Below are positions 26,506 through 34,458 of a stretch of DNA of 64,000 bases, piece by piece. The stretch comes from Rhodomicrobium vannielii ATCC 17100 (lineage in GTDB: Bacteria; Pseudomonadota; Alphaproteobacteria; Rhizobiales; Rhodomicrobiaceae). The stretch is taken from contig NC_014664.1 of the NCBI RefSeq assembly GCF_000166055.1, positions 3,193,501 through 3,257,500 of the forward strand. Direction: 5' to 3'. A program made the translations under genes and the position numbers. Each line of letters starts with the position of its first letter. Position 1 is the first letter of the stretch. The notes under the pieces are model-generated. The model had not been told where the DNA came from, ran no database searches, and saw nothing but the letters and a program-made list of their open reading frames with translations.

Positions 26506-28215
26506 ATGACGGGGCGGGCCGTTTTTGTGTTGTTCATTCTCTCGGCGATGGCGTTTGCGTCGCCGGGGTTTTCACAGGAGCAGCAGACCGAGCCAGGGAG
26601 CCCCGTGGAGGCGGCTCTGGAAGGCGATTCGGCTGCAAGCACCGAAGATGCTCCCGCGATTGGGCTCCCCCCCTCGGAAAACAGCCCCGCTGTGGAGGTG
26701 ACAGCTGCCCCGGCTCCGCTCACGCCGCAGGCCGAGGCATTGCGGAAGGCGCTGCTTGCGCTCCCGGCCGGAGCCGACGACGAGGAACGCAATGAGCGCG
26801 CCGCCCTGTTGTCCTTCTACGAGACGCGCCGCTACGCCCCACTCTGGTTCGCAGCATCAGGCGTGCCCACTCCCAAAGCCGGCAGCCTCGCTGCGGAAAT
26901 CGCCCGCGCCGCAGATTACGGCCTCGCCCCAAGCGACTTCGCGCTTCCCGCTGGGCTCGATCAGCGCGTCCAAACCGCCGCCACACATGTCGGCGACCAG
27001 AAGCCGGAAGCCATCGCCTCCGACGAAATCGACATCTCCCGCGCCGTGCTGAAATACGGGCGCTTCGCGCGGGGCGGCCGCATCACGAACCCTTCGGAAC
27101 AGCTCAGCTCTTACCTCGACAGGCGGCCTCAGCTTCTCAAGCCCGAAGCGATCCTCGACGGCGTCGCCGCCACCGACGAGCCGGACGCCTATTTGCGCGG
27201 CCTCCATCCGCAGCACGTCCAGTTCGAGCGGCTGCGTCAGAAATATCTCGCGCTGCGCGACAAGAAGCAGAGCGCGGAAGCTAAACGCCTCCTCGCCAAC
27301 ATGGAGCAGTGGCGCTGGATGCCCGCCGACCTCGGCGACCTCTATGTCTGGAACAACATCCCGGAGTATACGCAGCGCGTGGTGAAGAATGGCGAGGTGG
27401 TCCGCAAGGAACGCATCGTCACCGGGCAGCTCGACAAGCAGACGCCGGTCTTCACGCGTACGCTGAAGAAGATCACGTTCAAGCCGACCTGGATCGTTCC
27501 CGAGTCCATCAAGGTGCGCGAGATCTTGCCAAGCCTTCAGCGCGGCGGCGGCATGATGCGCGAGTGGCAGCTTGAGCTTCGCGACAAGGACGGGCAGACG
27601 GTCGATTGGCGGCGCATCAACTGGTATCGCACGGACATCCGCATCTTCAACGTGGTGCAACCAAACGGCGCGAAGAGCGTGATGGGCAAGGTGAAATTCT
27701 CCTTCCCGAGCCAGCACACCGTCTTCATGCACGATGCCTATCCGCCCGATAAATGGATGTTCAACAAGGCGCGGCGCACCTACAGCCACGGCTGCATGCG
27801 CGTGCAGAACCCGATTGGCCTCGCGGAAATCCTGCTGAAGGAGGACAAGGGGTTCGAAGCGGCGCAGGTTCGCGATGCGGTTCGCACCGGCGGAAACGAC
27901 AATGAGTTCGACATCGAACGGCGCATCCCGATCCACATGACCTATTTCACGGCGCTTGTGGGCGATGACGGCAAGCTGCACACCTTCCCCGACGTTTACG
28001 GCCACGAGCGGCGCATCACGCTCGCGCTCGAAGGAAAGTGGTCGCAGATATCGCGGGGCAAGGACCACCTCGCACCCGTGGAACTTCAGATGGTTTCCGA
28101 GCAGCGCCGCTCCCGCTACGCGGAGGACGACTCGGCCGATGCGCCGCCGCGCGTCTGGCGCAACAATGCGAGCTTCCGAGGCGGCTTTCTCGACTCGCTG
28201 TTCGGCCGCTGGTGA
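26506..28215 (+). CDS. L,D-transpeptidase (YcbB/LdtD family)
   Basis: 569 aa with GAAGGAG ahead of ATG 26506. A signal peptide (AVFVLFILSAMAFASPGFSQ) leads to an acidic Ala/Pro linker, a scaffold domain with the LdtD-type FYETRRYAPLWF and DYGLAPSDF motifs, and a YkuD catalytic domain in which HDAYPPDKWMFNKARR precedes TYSHGCMRVQNP with nucleophile Cys430. It forms 3-3 crosslinks in peptidoglycan or attaches proteins to it in the periplasm. The C-terminal 60 residues (after the catalytic domain, ending FRGGFLDSLFGRW) are an extension of unknown use. The gene appears monocistronic, followed by a hairpin and the convergent PepSY gene. Confidence 0.92.
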   Translation: MTGRAVFVLFILSAMAFASPGFSQEQQTEPGSPVEAALEGDSAASTEDAPAIGLPPSENSPAVEVTAAPAPLTPQAEALRKALLALPAGADDEERNERAALLSFYETRRYAPLWFAASGVPTPKAGSLAAEIARAADYGLAPSDFALPAGLDQRVQTAATHVGDQKPEAIASDEIDISRAVLKYGRFARGGRITNPSEQLSSYLDRRPQLLKPEAILDGVAATDEPDAYLRGLHPQHVQFERLRQKYLALRDKKQSAEAKRLLANMEQWRWMPADLGDLYVWNNIPEYTQRVVKNGEVVRKERIVTGQLDKQTPVFTRTLKKITFKPTWIVPESIKVREILPSLQRGGGMMREWQLELRDKDGQTVDWRRINWYRTDIRIFNVVQPNGAKSVMGKVKFSFPSQHTVFMHDAYPPDKWMFNKARRTYSHGCMRVQNPIGLAEILLKEDKGFEAAQVRDAVRTGGNDNEFDIERRIPIHMTYFTALVGDDGKLHTFPDVYGHERRITLALEGKWSQISRGKDHLAPVELQMVSEQRRSRYAEDDSADAPPRVWRNNASFRGGFLDSLFGRW

Positions 28216-28314
28216 GGAAAACAGGCAGGTGAGCGCGGCGGCTAGCAAGCGTTACTTCGCCGCACTGACGCACGATGCATTTATTCCTGCGTGGCGGCGC
28301 TTGAGGCCGAAGCA

Positions 28315-28337
28315 GTGGCCGGAGAACCCCCGGCCAC
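28315..28337. terminator. Hairpin between convergent Ldt and PepSY genes
   Basis: GTGGCCGG (28315-28322) pairs with CCGGCCAC (28330-28337) around AGAACCC. It lies in the 135-bp gap between convergent stop codons; neither strand has a T-run, so termination efficiency is uncertain. Confidence 0.45.
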
Positions 28338-28350
28338 CCCTCGTTAACGG

Positions 28351-28719
28351 TTAGCGACGCTCTTCGCGGCGTTCGTCCCGGCGCTCTTCGCGCTGGGCTT
28401 TTTTCGCGCCTTCAACCACATCGCCCGTCTTGGCGTCGACCTTCACCTTGGACTTGAACCCCTGGGGATCGATCAGTTCGAGGTCGTAGATCCACTTGCC
28501 TCCCTTGCGGTCGATCTCGGCCTCGATCACCTCGCCGACCACCCTGTCTTTGGAAATGACGAGAATATCGGAGAGAGACTTGATGTCTCCCTGCTTGAGG
28601 CCCTGGTGGATTTCACTTCGCGAGTCGTCGTCCTTCGCGAAGGCCGTGGGCGAAGCAAGCATCGCCGCTGCGGCGACGACTGAAACGGCAACGGCAGCAG
28701 TTTTGAACGGGTTACGCAT
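28351..28719 (-). CDS. Periplasmic PepSY-domain protein
   Basis: 122 aa from the ATG at 28719; the longer upstream frame is ignored because the signal peptide starts here (MRNPFKTAAVAVSVVAAAAM, cleavage near AFAKDD). The PepSY core is seen in GEVIEAEIDRKGGKWIYDLEL followed by KSKVKVDAKTGDVV. PepSY proteins are small periplasmic modules that often inhibit proteases or accompany two-component systems, but no sensor kinase is adjacent. The C-terminus is a highly charged Arg/Glu repeat (REERRDERREERR), unusual for a periplasmic domain and possibly a contact surface for anionic polymers (inference). Confidence 0.85.
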   Translation of the reverse strand: MRNPFKTAAVAVSVVAAAAMLASPTAFAKDDDSRSEIHQGLKQGDIKSLSDILVISKDRVVGEVIEAEIDRKGGKWIYDLELIDPQGFKSKVKVDAKTGDVVEGAKKAQREERRDERREERR

Positions 28720-28970
28720 TGTTCTTTTCCTCTGGCGGTGATTATAACGCCAAAAAATGCATGGCGCAGTTTGGCATCGATAGAGAGATAGTCGAAACGA
28801 CACGGAACGAAGAAAGCTATTCCCGCATAATTCTCTGGCCGCAAGAACAAGACGCTATATTCGCTGCCGCGCGATGAGGTAGAACAGCGCAAGCTTATGA
28901 AAGTTTCCCGTTGCGCCAGCTCTTTAACATTACGCTGACGTCCAAGTTAATAATGGCAAACCCATTTCTG

Positions 28971-28998
28971 TTGACACCATACGAACGCCCGCTTATGC
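28971..28998 (+). promoter_or_regulatory. Sigma-70 type promoter of serC-serA
   Basis: TTGACA at 28971-28976 and TTATGC at 28993-28998 with a 16-bp spacer. The expected transcript start, about 29005, falls just before the first hairpin of the serC leader. The remaining gap back to the PepSY gene start (28720-28970) shows no gene. Confidence 0.6.
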
Positions 28999-29004
28999 GT
29001 CGTC

Positions 29005-29055
29005 GCGGGACACTTCCCCCCACCGGGAAGCAACTATCTGAAAGGGTAGACCGCA
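29005..29055 (+). promoter_or_regulatory. Structured serC leader (candidate serC RNA motif)
   Basis: Two adjacent hairpins precede the serC ATG: CTTCCC (29013-29018) with GGGAAG (29025-29030), loop CCCACC; and CTATC (29034-29038) with GGTAG (29045-29049), loop TGAAAG, which includes the only purine-rich ribosome-binding segment (GAAAGGG). The position agrees with the alphaproteobacterial serC motif described by comparative genomics upstream of serC-serA, an element near the transcript start with no proven ligand. The second stem could hide the ribosome-binding site and so control translation. The match is from position and architecture, not from a covariance search. Confidence 0.65.
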
Positions 29056-30216
29056 ATGACGGCCACCAAGCCTGCCGCGCGCCCCAATGTCGCGCATTTC
29101 TCCTCCGGCCCCTGCGCCAAGCGCCCCGGCTATTCCCTCGATAATCTCAAAACCGCTGAATTGGGCCGGTCGCACCGTTCCAAGCCGGGCAAGGCCAAGC
29201 TGAAGCTCGCGATCGACAAGACGCGCGCGATCCTCGGTGTGCCGCAGGATTACCTCATCGGCATCGTCGCCGCCTCGGATACGGGCGCGTTCGAAATGGC
29301 CATGTGGTCCGCTCTCGGCGCGCGCGGTATCGACGTGTTCGCCTGGGAAAGCTTCGGCAAGGACTGGGTCACGGACATCACGAAGCAGCTCAAGCTGAAG
29401 GACGTGCGCGTGTTCGACGCGCCCTATGGCGAGCTTCCCGACCTCGGTCAGGCCGACTTCCGCAACGACGTCGTCTTCACCTGGAACGGCACCACTTCCG
29501 GCGTCCGCGTTCCGAGCGGCGACTTCATCCCCGACAATCGCGAGGGCCTGACGTTCTGCGACGCCACTTCGGCGGCTTTCGCGCAGGAACTCGACTGGGC
29601 GAAGCTCGATGTCGTTACCTTCTCCTGGCAGAAGGTTCTCGGCGGCGAAGCGCAGCACGGCATTCTCATCCTGTCGCCGCGCGCTGTCGAACGCCTCGAA
29701 AGCTACACGCCCGCATGGCCGATGCCGAAGCTCTTCCGCATGACGAAGGGCGGCAAGCTCAACCGCGAGATCTTCGACGGCTCGACGATCAACACGCCGT
29801 CCATGCTCTGCGTCGAAGACTATCTCGATGCGCTGAACTGGGCGGAAGGTCTCGGCGGCCTGACGGCGCTTCAGGCGCGCTCGAACGCGAACTTCAAGGT
29901 TCTCGCCGATTGGGTCGAGAAGACGCCGTGGGTGGATTTCCTCGCCAGCGTGCCGTCGACGCGCTCCAACACGAGCGTGTGCCTCAAGATCGTCGATCCC
30001 GAGATCGCAACGCCCGAGGCTCAAGCCGCTGTCGCCAAGGACATCGCCTCCACGCTTGAAAAGGAAGGCGTTGCGCTGGACATCGGCGCCTATCGCGATG
30101 CGCCCGCCGGGCTTCGCATCTGGGCTGGCGCGACCATCGAGGCATCCGACCTCGAAGCGCTGGTGCCATGGCTCGACTGGGCTTTCGCCAACGCGAAGGC
30201 CAAGGTCGCCGCTTAA
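29056..30216 (+). CDS. serC: Phosphoserine aminotransferase
   Basis: 386 aa. Class V PLP aminotransferase of the alphaproteobacterial SerC type, which is longer than and divergent from the E. coli enzyme (about 360 aa). [18 protein letters not shown] marks the N-terminus, and Lys193 in [18 protein letters not shown] is the PLP-binding residue. [13 protein letters not shown] near residue 40 is the phosphate-binding basic patch typical of this clade. It converts 3-phosphohydroxypyruvate and glutamate to phosphoserine in the cytoplasm, the second step of serine synthesis. serA follows after 137 bp containing an interspersed repeat, and both are presumably transcribed from the promoter at 28971. 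Confidence 0.95.
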   Translation: MTATKPAARPNVAHFSSGPCAKRPGYSLDNLKTAELGRSHRSKPGKAKLKLAIDKTRAILGVPQDYLIGIVAASDTGAFEMAMWSALGARGIDVFAWESFGKDWVTDITKQLKLKDVRVFDAPYGELPDLGQADFRNDVVFTWNGTTSGVRVPSGDFIPDNREGLTFCDATSAAFAQELDWAKLDVVTFSWQKVLGGEAQHGILILSPRAVERLESYTPAWPMPKLFRMTKGGKLNREIFDGSTINTPSMLCVEDYLDALNWAEGLGGLTALQARSNANFKVLADWVEKTPWVDFLASVPSTRSNTSVCLKIVDPEIATPEAQAAVAKDIASTLEKEGVALDIGAYRDAPAGLRIWAGATIEASDLEALVPWLDWAFANAKAKVAA

Positions 30217-30227
30217 GGTTCAACCTC

Positions 30228-30313
30228 TGTCATGGCCGGGCTCGACCCGGCCATCCAGCGGCGGAACCTCCAGAGCCCGCGACCTGGATTGACGGGGCAA
30301 GCCCGCGATGACA
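30228..30313. repeat. Palindromic intergenic repeat between serC and serA
   Basis: The element is bounded by TGTCAT (30228) and ATGACA (30308). Its left half holds a perfect hairpin ATGGCCGGG-CTCGA-CCCGGCCAT (30232-30254); its right half (CTGGATTGACGGGGCAAGCC..) is a diverged partner. This form, TGTCATGGCCGGG...CCCGG.. with inverted ends, is a dispersed intergenic repeat common in Rhizobiales genomes, comparable to RIME/BIME elements. In the serC-serA transcript it would fold into a long stem. Confidence 0.7.
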
Positions 30314-30353
30314 ACCTTGCTTTTGTCTCTGGACGTTTTCAGGAGACACACCC

Positions 30354-31934
30354 ATGACTGCGCCTCGCGTTCTCGTCGCTGACAAGCTTTCCCCCGCGGC
30401 CGCCGAAATCTTCAAGAATCGCGGCATCGAAGTCGATACCAAGATCGGCCTCGACAAGGATCAACTCGCCGAAATCATCGGCAATTACGACGGCCTCGCC
30501 ATCCGCTCCGCCACGAAGGTCACCGAGAAGGTGCTCGCCTCTGCCGAGCGCCTGAAAGTCGTCGGTCGCGCTGGCATCGGCGTCGACAATGTCGACGTGC
30601 CCGCCGCCACCGCGCGCGGCGTCATCGTCATGAACACGCCCTTCGGCAACTCCATCACCACCGCCGAGCACGCGATTTCGCTCTTGATGGCGCTAGCTCG
30701 CCAGATCCCGGAAGCTGACCGCTCCACGCAGGCCGGCAAGTGGGAGAAGTCGAAGTTCATGGGCGTCGAAGTCACGTCCAAGACGCTCGGCATTATCGGC
30801 TGCGGCAACATCGGCTCCATCGTCGCGGACCGCGCGCAGGGCCTTCGCATGAAGGTCATCGCGTTCGATCCGTTCCTCACCGAAGAGCGCGCTCTTGATC
30901 TCGGCGTCGAGCGCGTGAGCCTCGAAGAGCTGTTCCGCCGCGCAGACTTCATCACGCTGCACACGCCGCTGACGGAGAAGACGAAGAACATTATCAACGC
31001 CCAATCCATCGCCACCATGAAGAAGGGTGTGCGCATCATCAATTGCGCCCGCGGCGGCCTTATCGTCGAACAAGCGCTGGCCGATGCCATCAAGGCGGGC
31101 CACGTGGCTGGCGCAGCGCTCGACGTGTTCGAGGTGGAGCCCGCAAAGGAGAACGTGCTGTTCGGGCTGGCGAACGTGATCTCCACGCCGCATCTCGGCG
31201 CGAGCACGTCGGAAGCGCAGGAGAACGTCGCGCTTCAGGTGGCCGAACAGATGGCGGACTACCTCCTCACGGGCGCGATCTCGAACGCCGTGAACTTCCC
31301 GTCGATCACGGCGGAAGAAGCGCCGAAGCTGAAGCCGTTCGTGAAGCTCGCCGAGTTGCTGGGTTCCTTCGCTGGCCAGCTCACCGAGGCCGCGCCGAAC
31401 TTCATCCGCCTCGAATATGCGGGCGACGTTGCCGATATGAACACGCGCGCGCTGACCTCGGCGGCGATCTCGGGCGTTCTGCGTCACTTCCTGCACGTCA
31501 ATATGGTTTCCGGTCCGGCGGTCGCGAAGGAACGCGGCATCCAGGTTGAGGAAACGAAGCGTGGTCAGGAAGGCGCCTACGAAACCTATATTCGCGTGAC
31601 GCTGAAGACCGAGAAGCAGGAAATCTCCATCGCCGGCACGGTGTTCTCGGATGGAAAGCCGCGCGTCATCCAGATCAACCACGTTCCCATGGACGCCGAG
31701 TTCGCGCCGAACATGCTGTTCACGGTGAACGCCGACAAGCCGGGCCACATCGGCGCGCTCGGCACGCTCCTCGGCGACGAGGGCGTGAACATCGCGACGT
31801 TCAACCTCGGCCGCGAAGCGCAGGGCGGCAAGGCGATGGCGCTCGTCACCGTCGATGAGCCGGTGAGCGATGCGACCATCCAGAAGGCGTTGGCGCTGCC
31901 GCACGTGGTGCGCGCCGCACGTCTCAGCTTCTGA
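30354..31934 (+). CDS. serA: D-3-phosphoglycerate dehydrogenase
   Basis: 526 aa, the long type I form. Substrate-binding halves flank a Rossmann domain (TLGIIGCGNIGSIVADRAQG); the catalytic His lies in ISTPHLGASTSEAQENVA and Arg in NCARGGLIVEQAL. An allosteric substrate-binding domain (about residues 320-450) and a C-terminal ACT domain (MLFTVNADKPGHIGALGTLL onwards) follow. It oxidises 3-phosphoglycerate to 3-phosphohydroxypyruvate, entering serine synthesis; the ACT domain suggests serine feedback. GGAGACACACCC precedes the ATG. A strong terminator follows. Confidence 0.96.
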   Translation: MTAPRVLVADKLSPAAAEIFKNRGIEVDTKIGLDKDQLAEIIGNYDGLAIRSATKVTEKVLASAERLKVVGRAGIGVDNVDVPAATARGVIVMNTPFGNSITTAEHAISLLMALARQIPEADRSTQAGKWEKSKFMGVEVTSKTLGIIGCGNIGSIVADRAQGLRMKVIAFDPFLTEERALDLGVERVSLEELFRRADFITLHTPLTEKTKNIINAQSIATMKKGVRIINCARGGLIVEQALADAIKAGHVAGAALDVFEVEPAKENVLFGLANVISTPHLGASTSEAQENVALQVAEQMADYLLTGAISNAVNFPSITAEEAPKLKPFVKLAELLGSFAGQLTEAAPNFIRLEYAGDVADMNTRALTSAAISGVLRHFLHVNMVSGPAVAKERGIQVEETKRGQEGAYETYIRVTLKTEKQEISIAGTVFSDGKPRVIQINHVPMDAEFAPNMLFTVNADKPGHIGALGTLLGDEGVNIATFNLGREAQGGKAMALVTVDEPVSDATIQKALALPHVVRAARLSF

Positions 31935-31975
31935 CGCCCGCGCCATCGCGGCGCGCTAAGTCTCCTTCGAAATCG

Positions 31976-32007
31976 CTCCCGCGAACGCAGTTCGCGGGAG
32001 TTTTTTT
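31976..32007 (+). terminator. Rho-independent terminator of serC-serA
   Basis: CTCCCGCGAAC pairs perfectly (11 bp) with GTTCGCGGGAG around GCA, followed by seven T. The remaining 32008-32246 upstream of livK shows only a small GCCGGG/CCCGGC hairpin (32123-32147) and no gene. Confidence 0.95.
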
Positions 32008-32246
32008 GTGCCTGGAGCCGGAATGCGACTCAGGCCGAACCAACCGGAACATTGAAGCCGTTTCCAAACTTAAAGTTGAATGTCATCGCGTCGATTTGCA
32101 TGCGGAATAGTGGATTTTCGGTGCCGGGTGATATTCCGAGCCCCGGCGATTAGACCAAAGCCCCACTGTGACAAAACGCGCATCCGCGATACAAAAGCAG
32201 GTAACGCCGCCACGGGCAAAAGATGGCAGGCGATGGAGGAAACATG

Positions 32247-33458
32247 ATGAAAATCAGGACTTTCGGCGCTGTCGCCGCGCTAGCGCTTGCCCTGACGACG
32301 GGGGCCTTCGCCGCCGAGCCGATCAAGATAGGGCTATCCGGTCCCTTCACGGGCGGTTCGTCGTCGATGGGCGTTTCGATGCGCGACGGCGTCAAGCTCG
32401 CGGTGGAGGAAGTGAACAAGGCGGGTGGCGTGCTTGGCCGACCGCTCCAGCTTGTCGAGCGCGACGACGAAGCCAAGAACGAGCTTGGCGCGCAGATCGC
32501 GCAGGAACTCATCAACAAGGAGAAGGTCGTCGCGACGCTCGGCTTCATCAATACCGGCGTGGCGCTCGCCGCCCAGCGCTTTTATCAGGAAGCCGAGATC
32601 CCGGTCATCAACAACGTGGCGACTGGCACGGTCATCACGAACCAGTTCAAGAAGCCGGATTACGACACCAACTACGTGTTCCGCACCTCCGCCTACGATT
32701 CCATTCAGGCGGGCATGATGGCGGAAGAGGCGGTCAAGGGACGCGGCTACAAGAAAATCGCCATCCTCGCGGACTCCACGAACTACGGCCAGCTTGGTCG
32801 CGAAGACCTTGAGAAGGCGCTCGAAAAGCTCGGCGTGAAGCCGGTGGCGGTCGAGAAGTTCAACATCAAGGATGTGGACATGACGGCGCAGCTCCTTCGC
32901 GCGAAGGAAGCGGGCGCCGAAGCGCTGCTGTGTTACGGCATCGGCCCGGAACTTGCGCAGATCGCGAACGGTCGAGCCAAGCTCGGCTGGAACGTGCCGA
33001 TGATTACATCGTGGCCGTCTTCCATGCAGAGCTTCATCGACATCGCGGGCGCGAACGGCAACGGCGTGATGATGCCGCAGACCTTCATCGAGGACAAGAC
33101 GCTGCCGAAGCGGGCTGCGTTCCTTGACGCGTATTACAAGACCTTTGGCGTGACGAAGATCCCGACGCCTGTGGCGGGCGCGCAAGGTTATGATTCCGTG
33201 CTGCTTCTGGCCGCCGCGATCAATCAGGCCGGTTCCACGGATGGCCCAGCGATCCGCGCCGCGCTCGAAGACCTGAAGGAGAAGGTGGAAGGCGTCGTCA
33301 CGACGTACGAAAAGCCGTTCAGCGAGACGGATCACAACGCCATCTCCGCGAACATTCCTGTGTTCGGCATGGTGAAGGACGGCAAGATCGTCTACGCGCG
33401 CGAGGAAGACGCAAAGAATTCCGGCGTCGTGCGGAAGAAGGAAAAGGCGACGAATTAG
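32247..33458 (+). CDS. livK: Branched-chain amino acid ABC transporter, periplasmic binding protein
   Basis: 403 aa from ATG 32247, seven bases after GGAGG; the adjacent ATG at 32244 is possible. Signal peptide MKIRTFGAVAALALALTTGAFA-AEP, then a type I periplasmic-binding fold (IKIGLSGPFTGGSSSMGVSM, GVKLAVEEVNKAGGVLGRPL, IAILADSTNYGQLGREDLEK). It is the receptor for the permease and ATPase genes that follow. Branched-chain family receptors also bind amides, urea or aromatic acids, so the ligand is not certain. The gene is the first of a four-gene operon; livH follows after 85 bp. Confidence 0.93.
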   Translation: MKIRTFGAVAALALALTTGAFAAEPIKIGLSGPFTGGSSSMGVSMRDGVKLAVEEVNKAGGVLGRPLQLVERDDEAKNELGAQIAQELINKEKVVATLGFINTGVALAAQRFYQEAEIPVINNVATGTVITNQFKKPDYDTNYVFRTSAYDSIQAGMMAEEAVKGRGYKKIAILADSTNYGQLGREDLEKALEKLGVKPVAVEKFNIKDVDMTAQLLRAKEAGAEALLCYGIGPELAQIANGRAKLGWNVPMITSWPSSMQSFIDIAGANGNGVMMPQTFIEDKTLPKRAAFLDAYYKTFGVTKIPTPVAGAQGYDSVLLLAAAINQAGSTDGPAIRAALEDLKEKVEGVVTTYEKPFSETDHNAISANIPVFGMVKDGKIVYAREEDAKNSGVVRKKEKATN

Positions 33459-33543
33459 TCATGGCGTGAGGGCGGGTCTTCCCGCCCTCTTCTGTTTCGC
33501 GCCTTCGAATGAATGCCCCGCACCGCCAATCCCGCAAGGCGAC

Positions 33544-34455
33544 ATGATGGACTGGATTTCGACACTTCTTCACGCGCCGACGACTTCTGTCTTCTGGCAA
33601 CTCGTGGCGAGCGGCGTCGCCGTAGGCATGATCTACGCGACCATCGCTTTCGGCTATCAGCTAACCTTCGCGACATCGAAAACGCTGAACTTCGGGCAGG
33701 GCGAGGCGCTGATGCTCGGCGCAATGCTCGGGCTGACGCTGCTGCCGTATCTCGGCTACTGGCTGATGCTGCCGGTGATCCTCATCTTCGGCATGGCGCA
33801 AGGCGCGGTGGTGGAGCGGCTCGGCGTGCGGCCCGCCATCGAGACGAAGTCCGAGTTCGGCTGGATCATGGCCACCATCGCGCTCGGCATCATTTTCCGC
33901 AACATGGCGGAAAACATCTGGGGTCGCGACGATCTGAAATTCCCGTCGCCGCTGCCTGAAACCGCTATCGAACTCGGCGCGGTACGCATCCTGCCCGCAG
34001 AAATCATGGTGGTCGTCGGCGCGCTGCTGATGATGGCAGCGGTGGAGACATTCAATCGCCGCTCGATCTACGGCAAGGCGTTCGTCGCCACTTCAAACGA
34101 CATCGACGCGGCGGGCCTCATGGGCATCGACACGCGGCGCGTCATCACCATGAGCTACGCCATGAGTTCGATGACGGCGGCTTTCGCGGGCGTCCTCGTC
34201 GCGCCGGTGACGCTGACGGGCGCAACAATGGGCGCGGTGCTGGCGCTGAAGGCGTTCGCGGTGGCGATCATCGGCGGGCTCGACTCGGCGCTCGGCGCGA
34301 TCGTCGGCGGCATCCTCCTCGGCGTGATCGAAACGCTGACGGGCTATTACGTCTCGACCGGCTACAAGGATGTGCCGGGCCTGATCCTCGTTCTCATCGT
34401 GCTCGCGATCCGCCCGGCAGGGCTGTTCGGCCGCCGCACCATCAAGAAGGTCTGA
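33544..34455 (+). CDS. livH: Branched-chain amino acid ABC transporter permease LivH
   Basis: 303 aa from ATG 33544 (MMDWISTLLHAPTTSVFWQL). Eight or so hydrophobic segments and the LivH signature region FATSKTLNFGQGEALMLGAM and the EAA-like loop VATSNDIDAAGLMGIDTRRV. ALKAFAVAIIGGLDSALGAIVGG near the C-terminus is strongly conserved in the family. Together with the LivM half of the next gene it forms the membrane channel. It ends four bases before the fused livM-livG gene, so coupling is likely. Confidence 0.94.
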   Translation: MMDWISTLLHAPTTSVFWQLVASGVAVGMIYATIAFGYQLTFATSKTLNFGQGEALMLGAMLGLTLLPYLGYWLMLPVILIFGMAQGAVVERLGVRPAIETKSEFGWIMATIALGIIFRNMAENIWGRDDLKFPSPLPETAIELGAVRILPAEIMVVVGALLMMAAVETFNRRSIYGKAFVATSNDIDAAGLMGIDTRRVITMSYAMSSMTAAFAGVLVAPVTLTGATMGAVLALKAFAVAIIGGLDSALGAIVGGILLGVIETLTGYYVSTGYKDVPGLILVLIVLAIRPAGLFGRRTIKKV

Positions 34456-34458
34456 TCG

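Noticed and set aside
28315-28337. Hairpin considered as a copy of the serC-serA intergenic repeat
   Set aside because: Shares only GGCCGG and lacks the TGTCAT/ATGACA ends.
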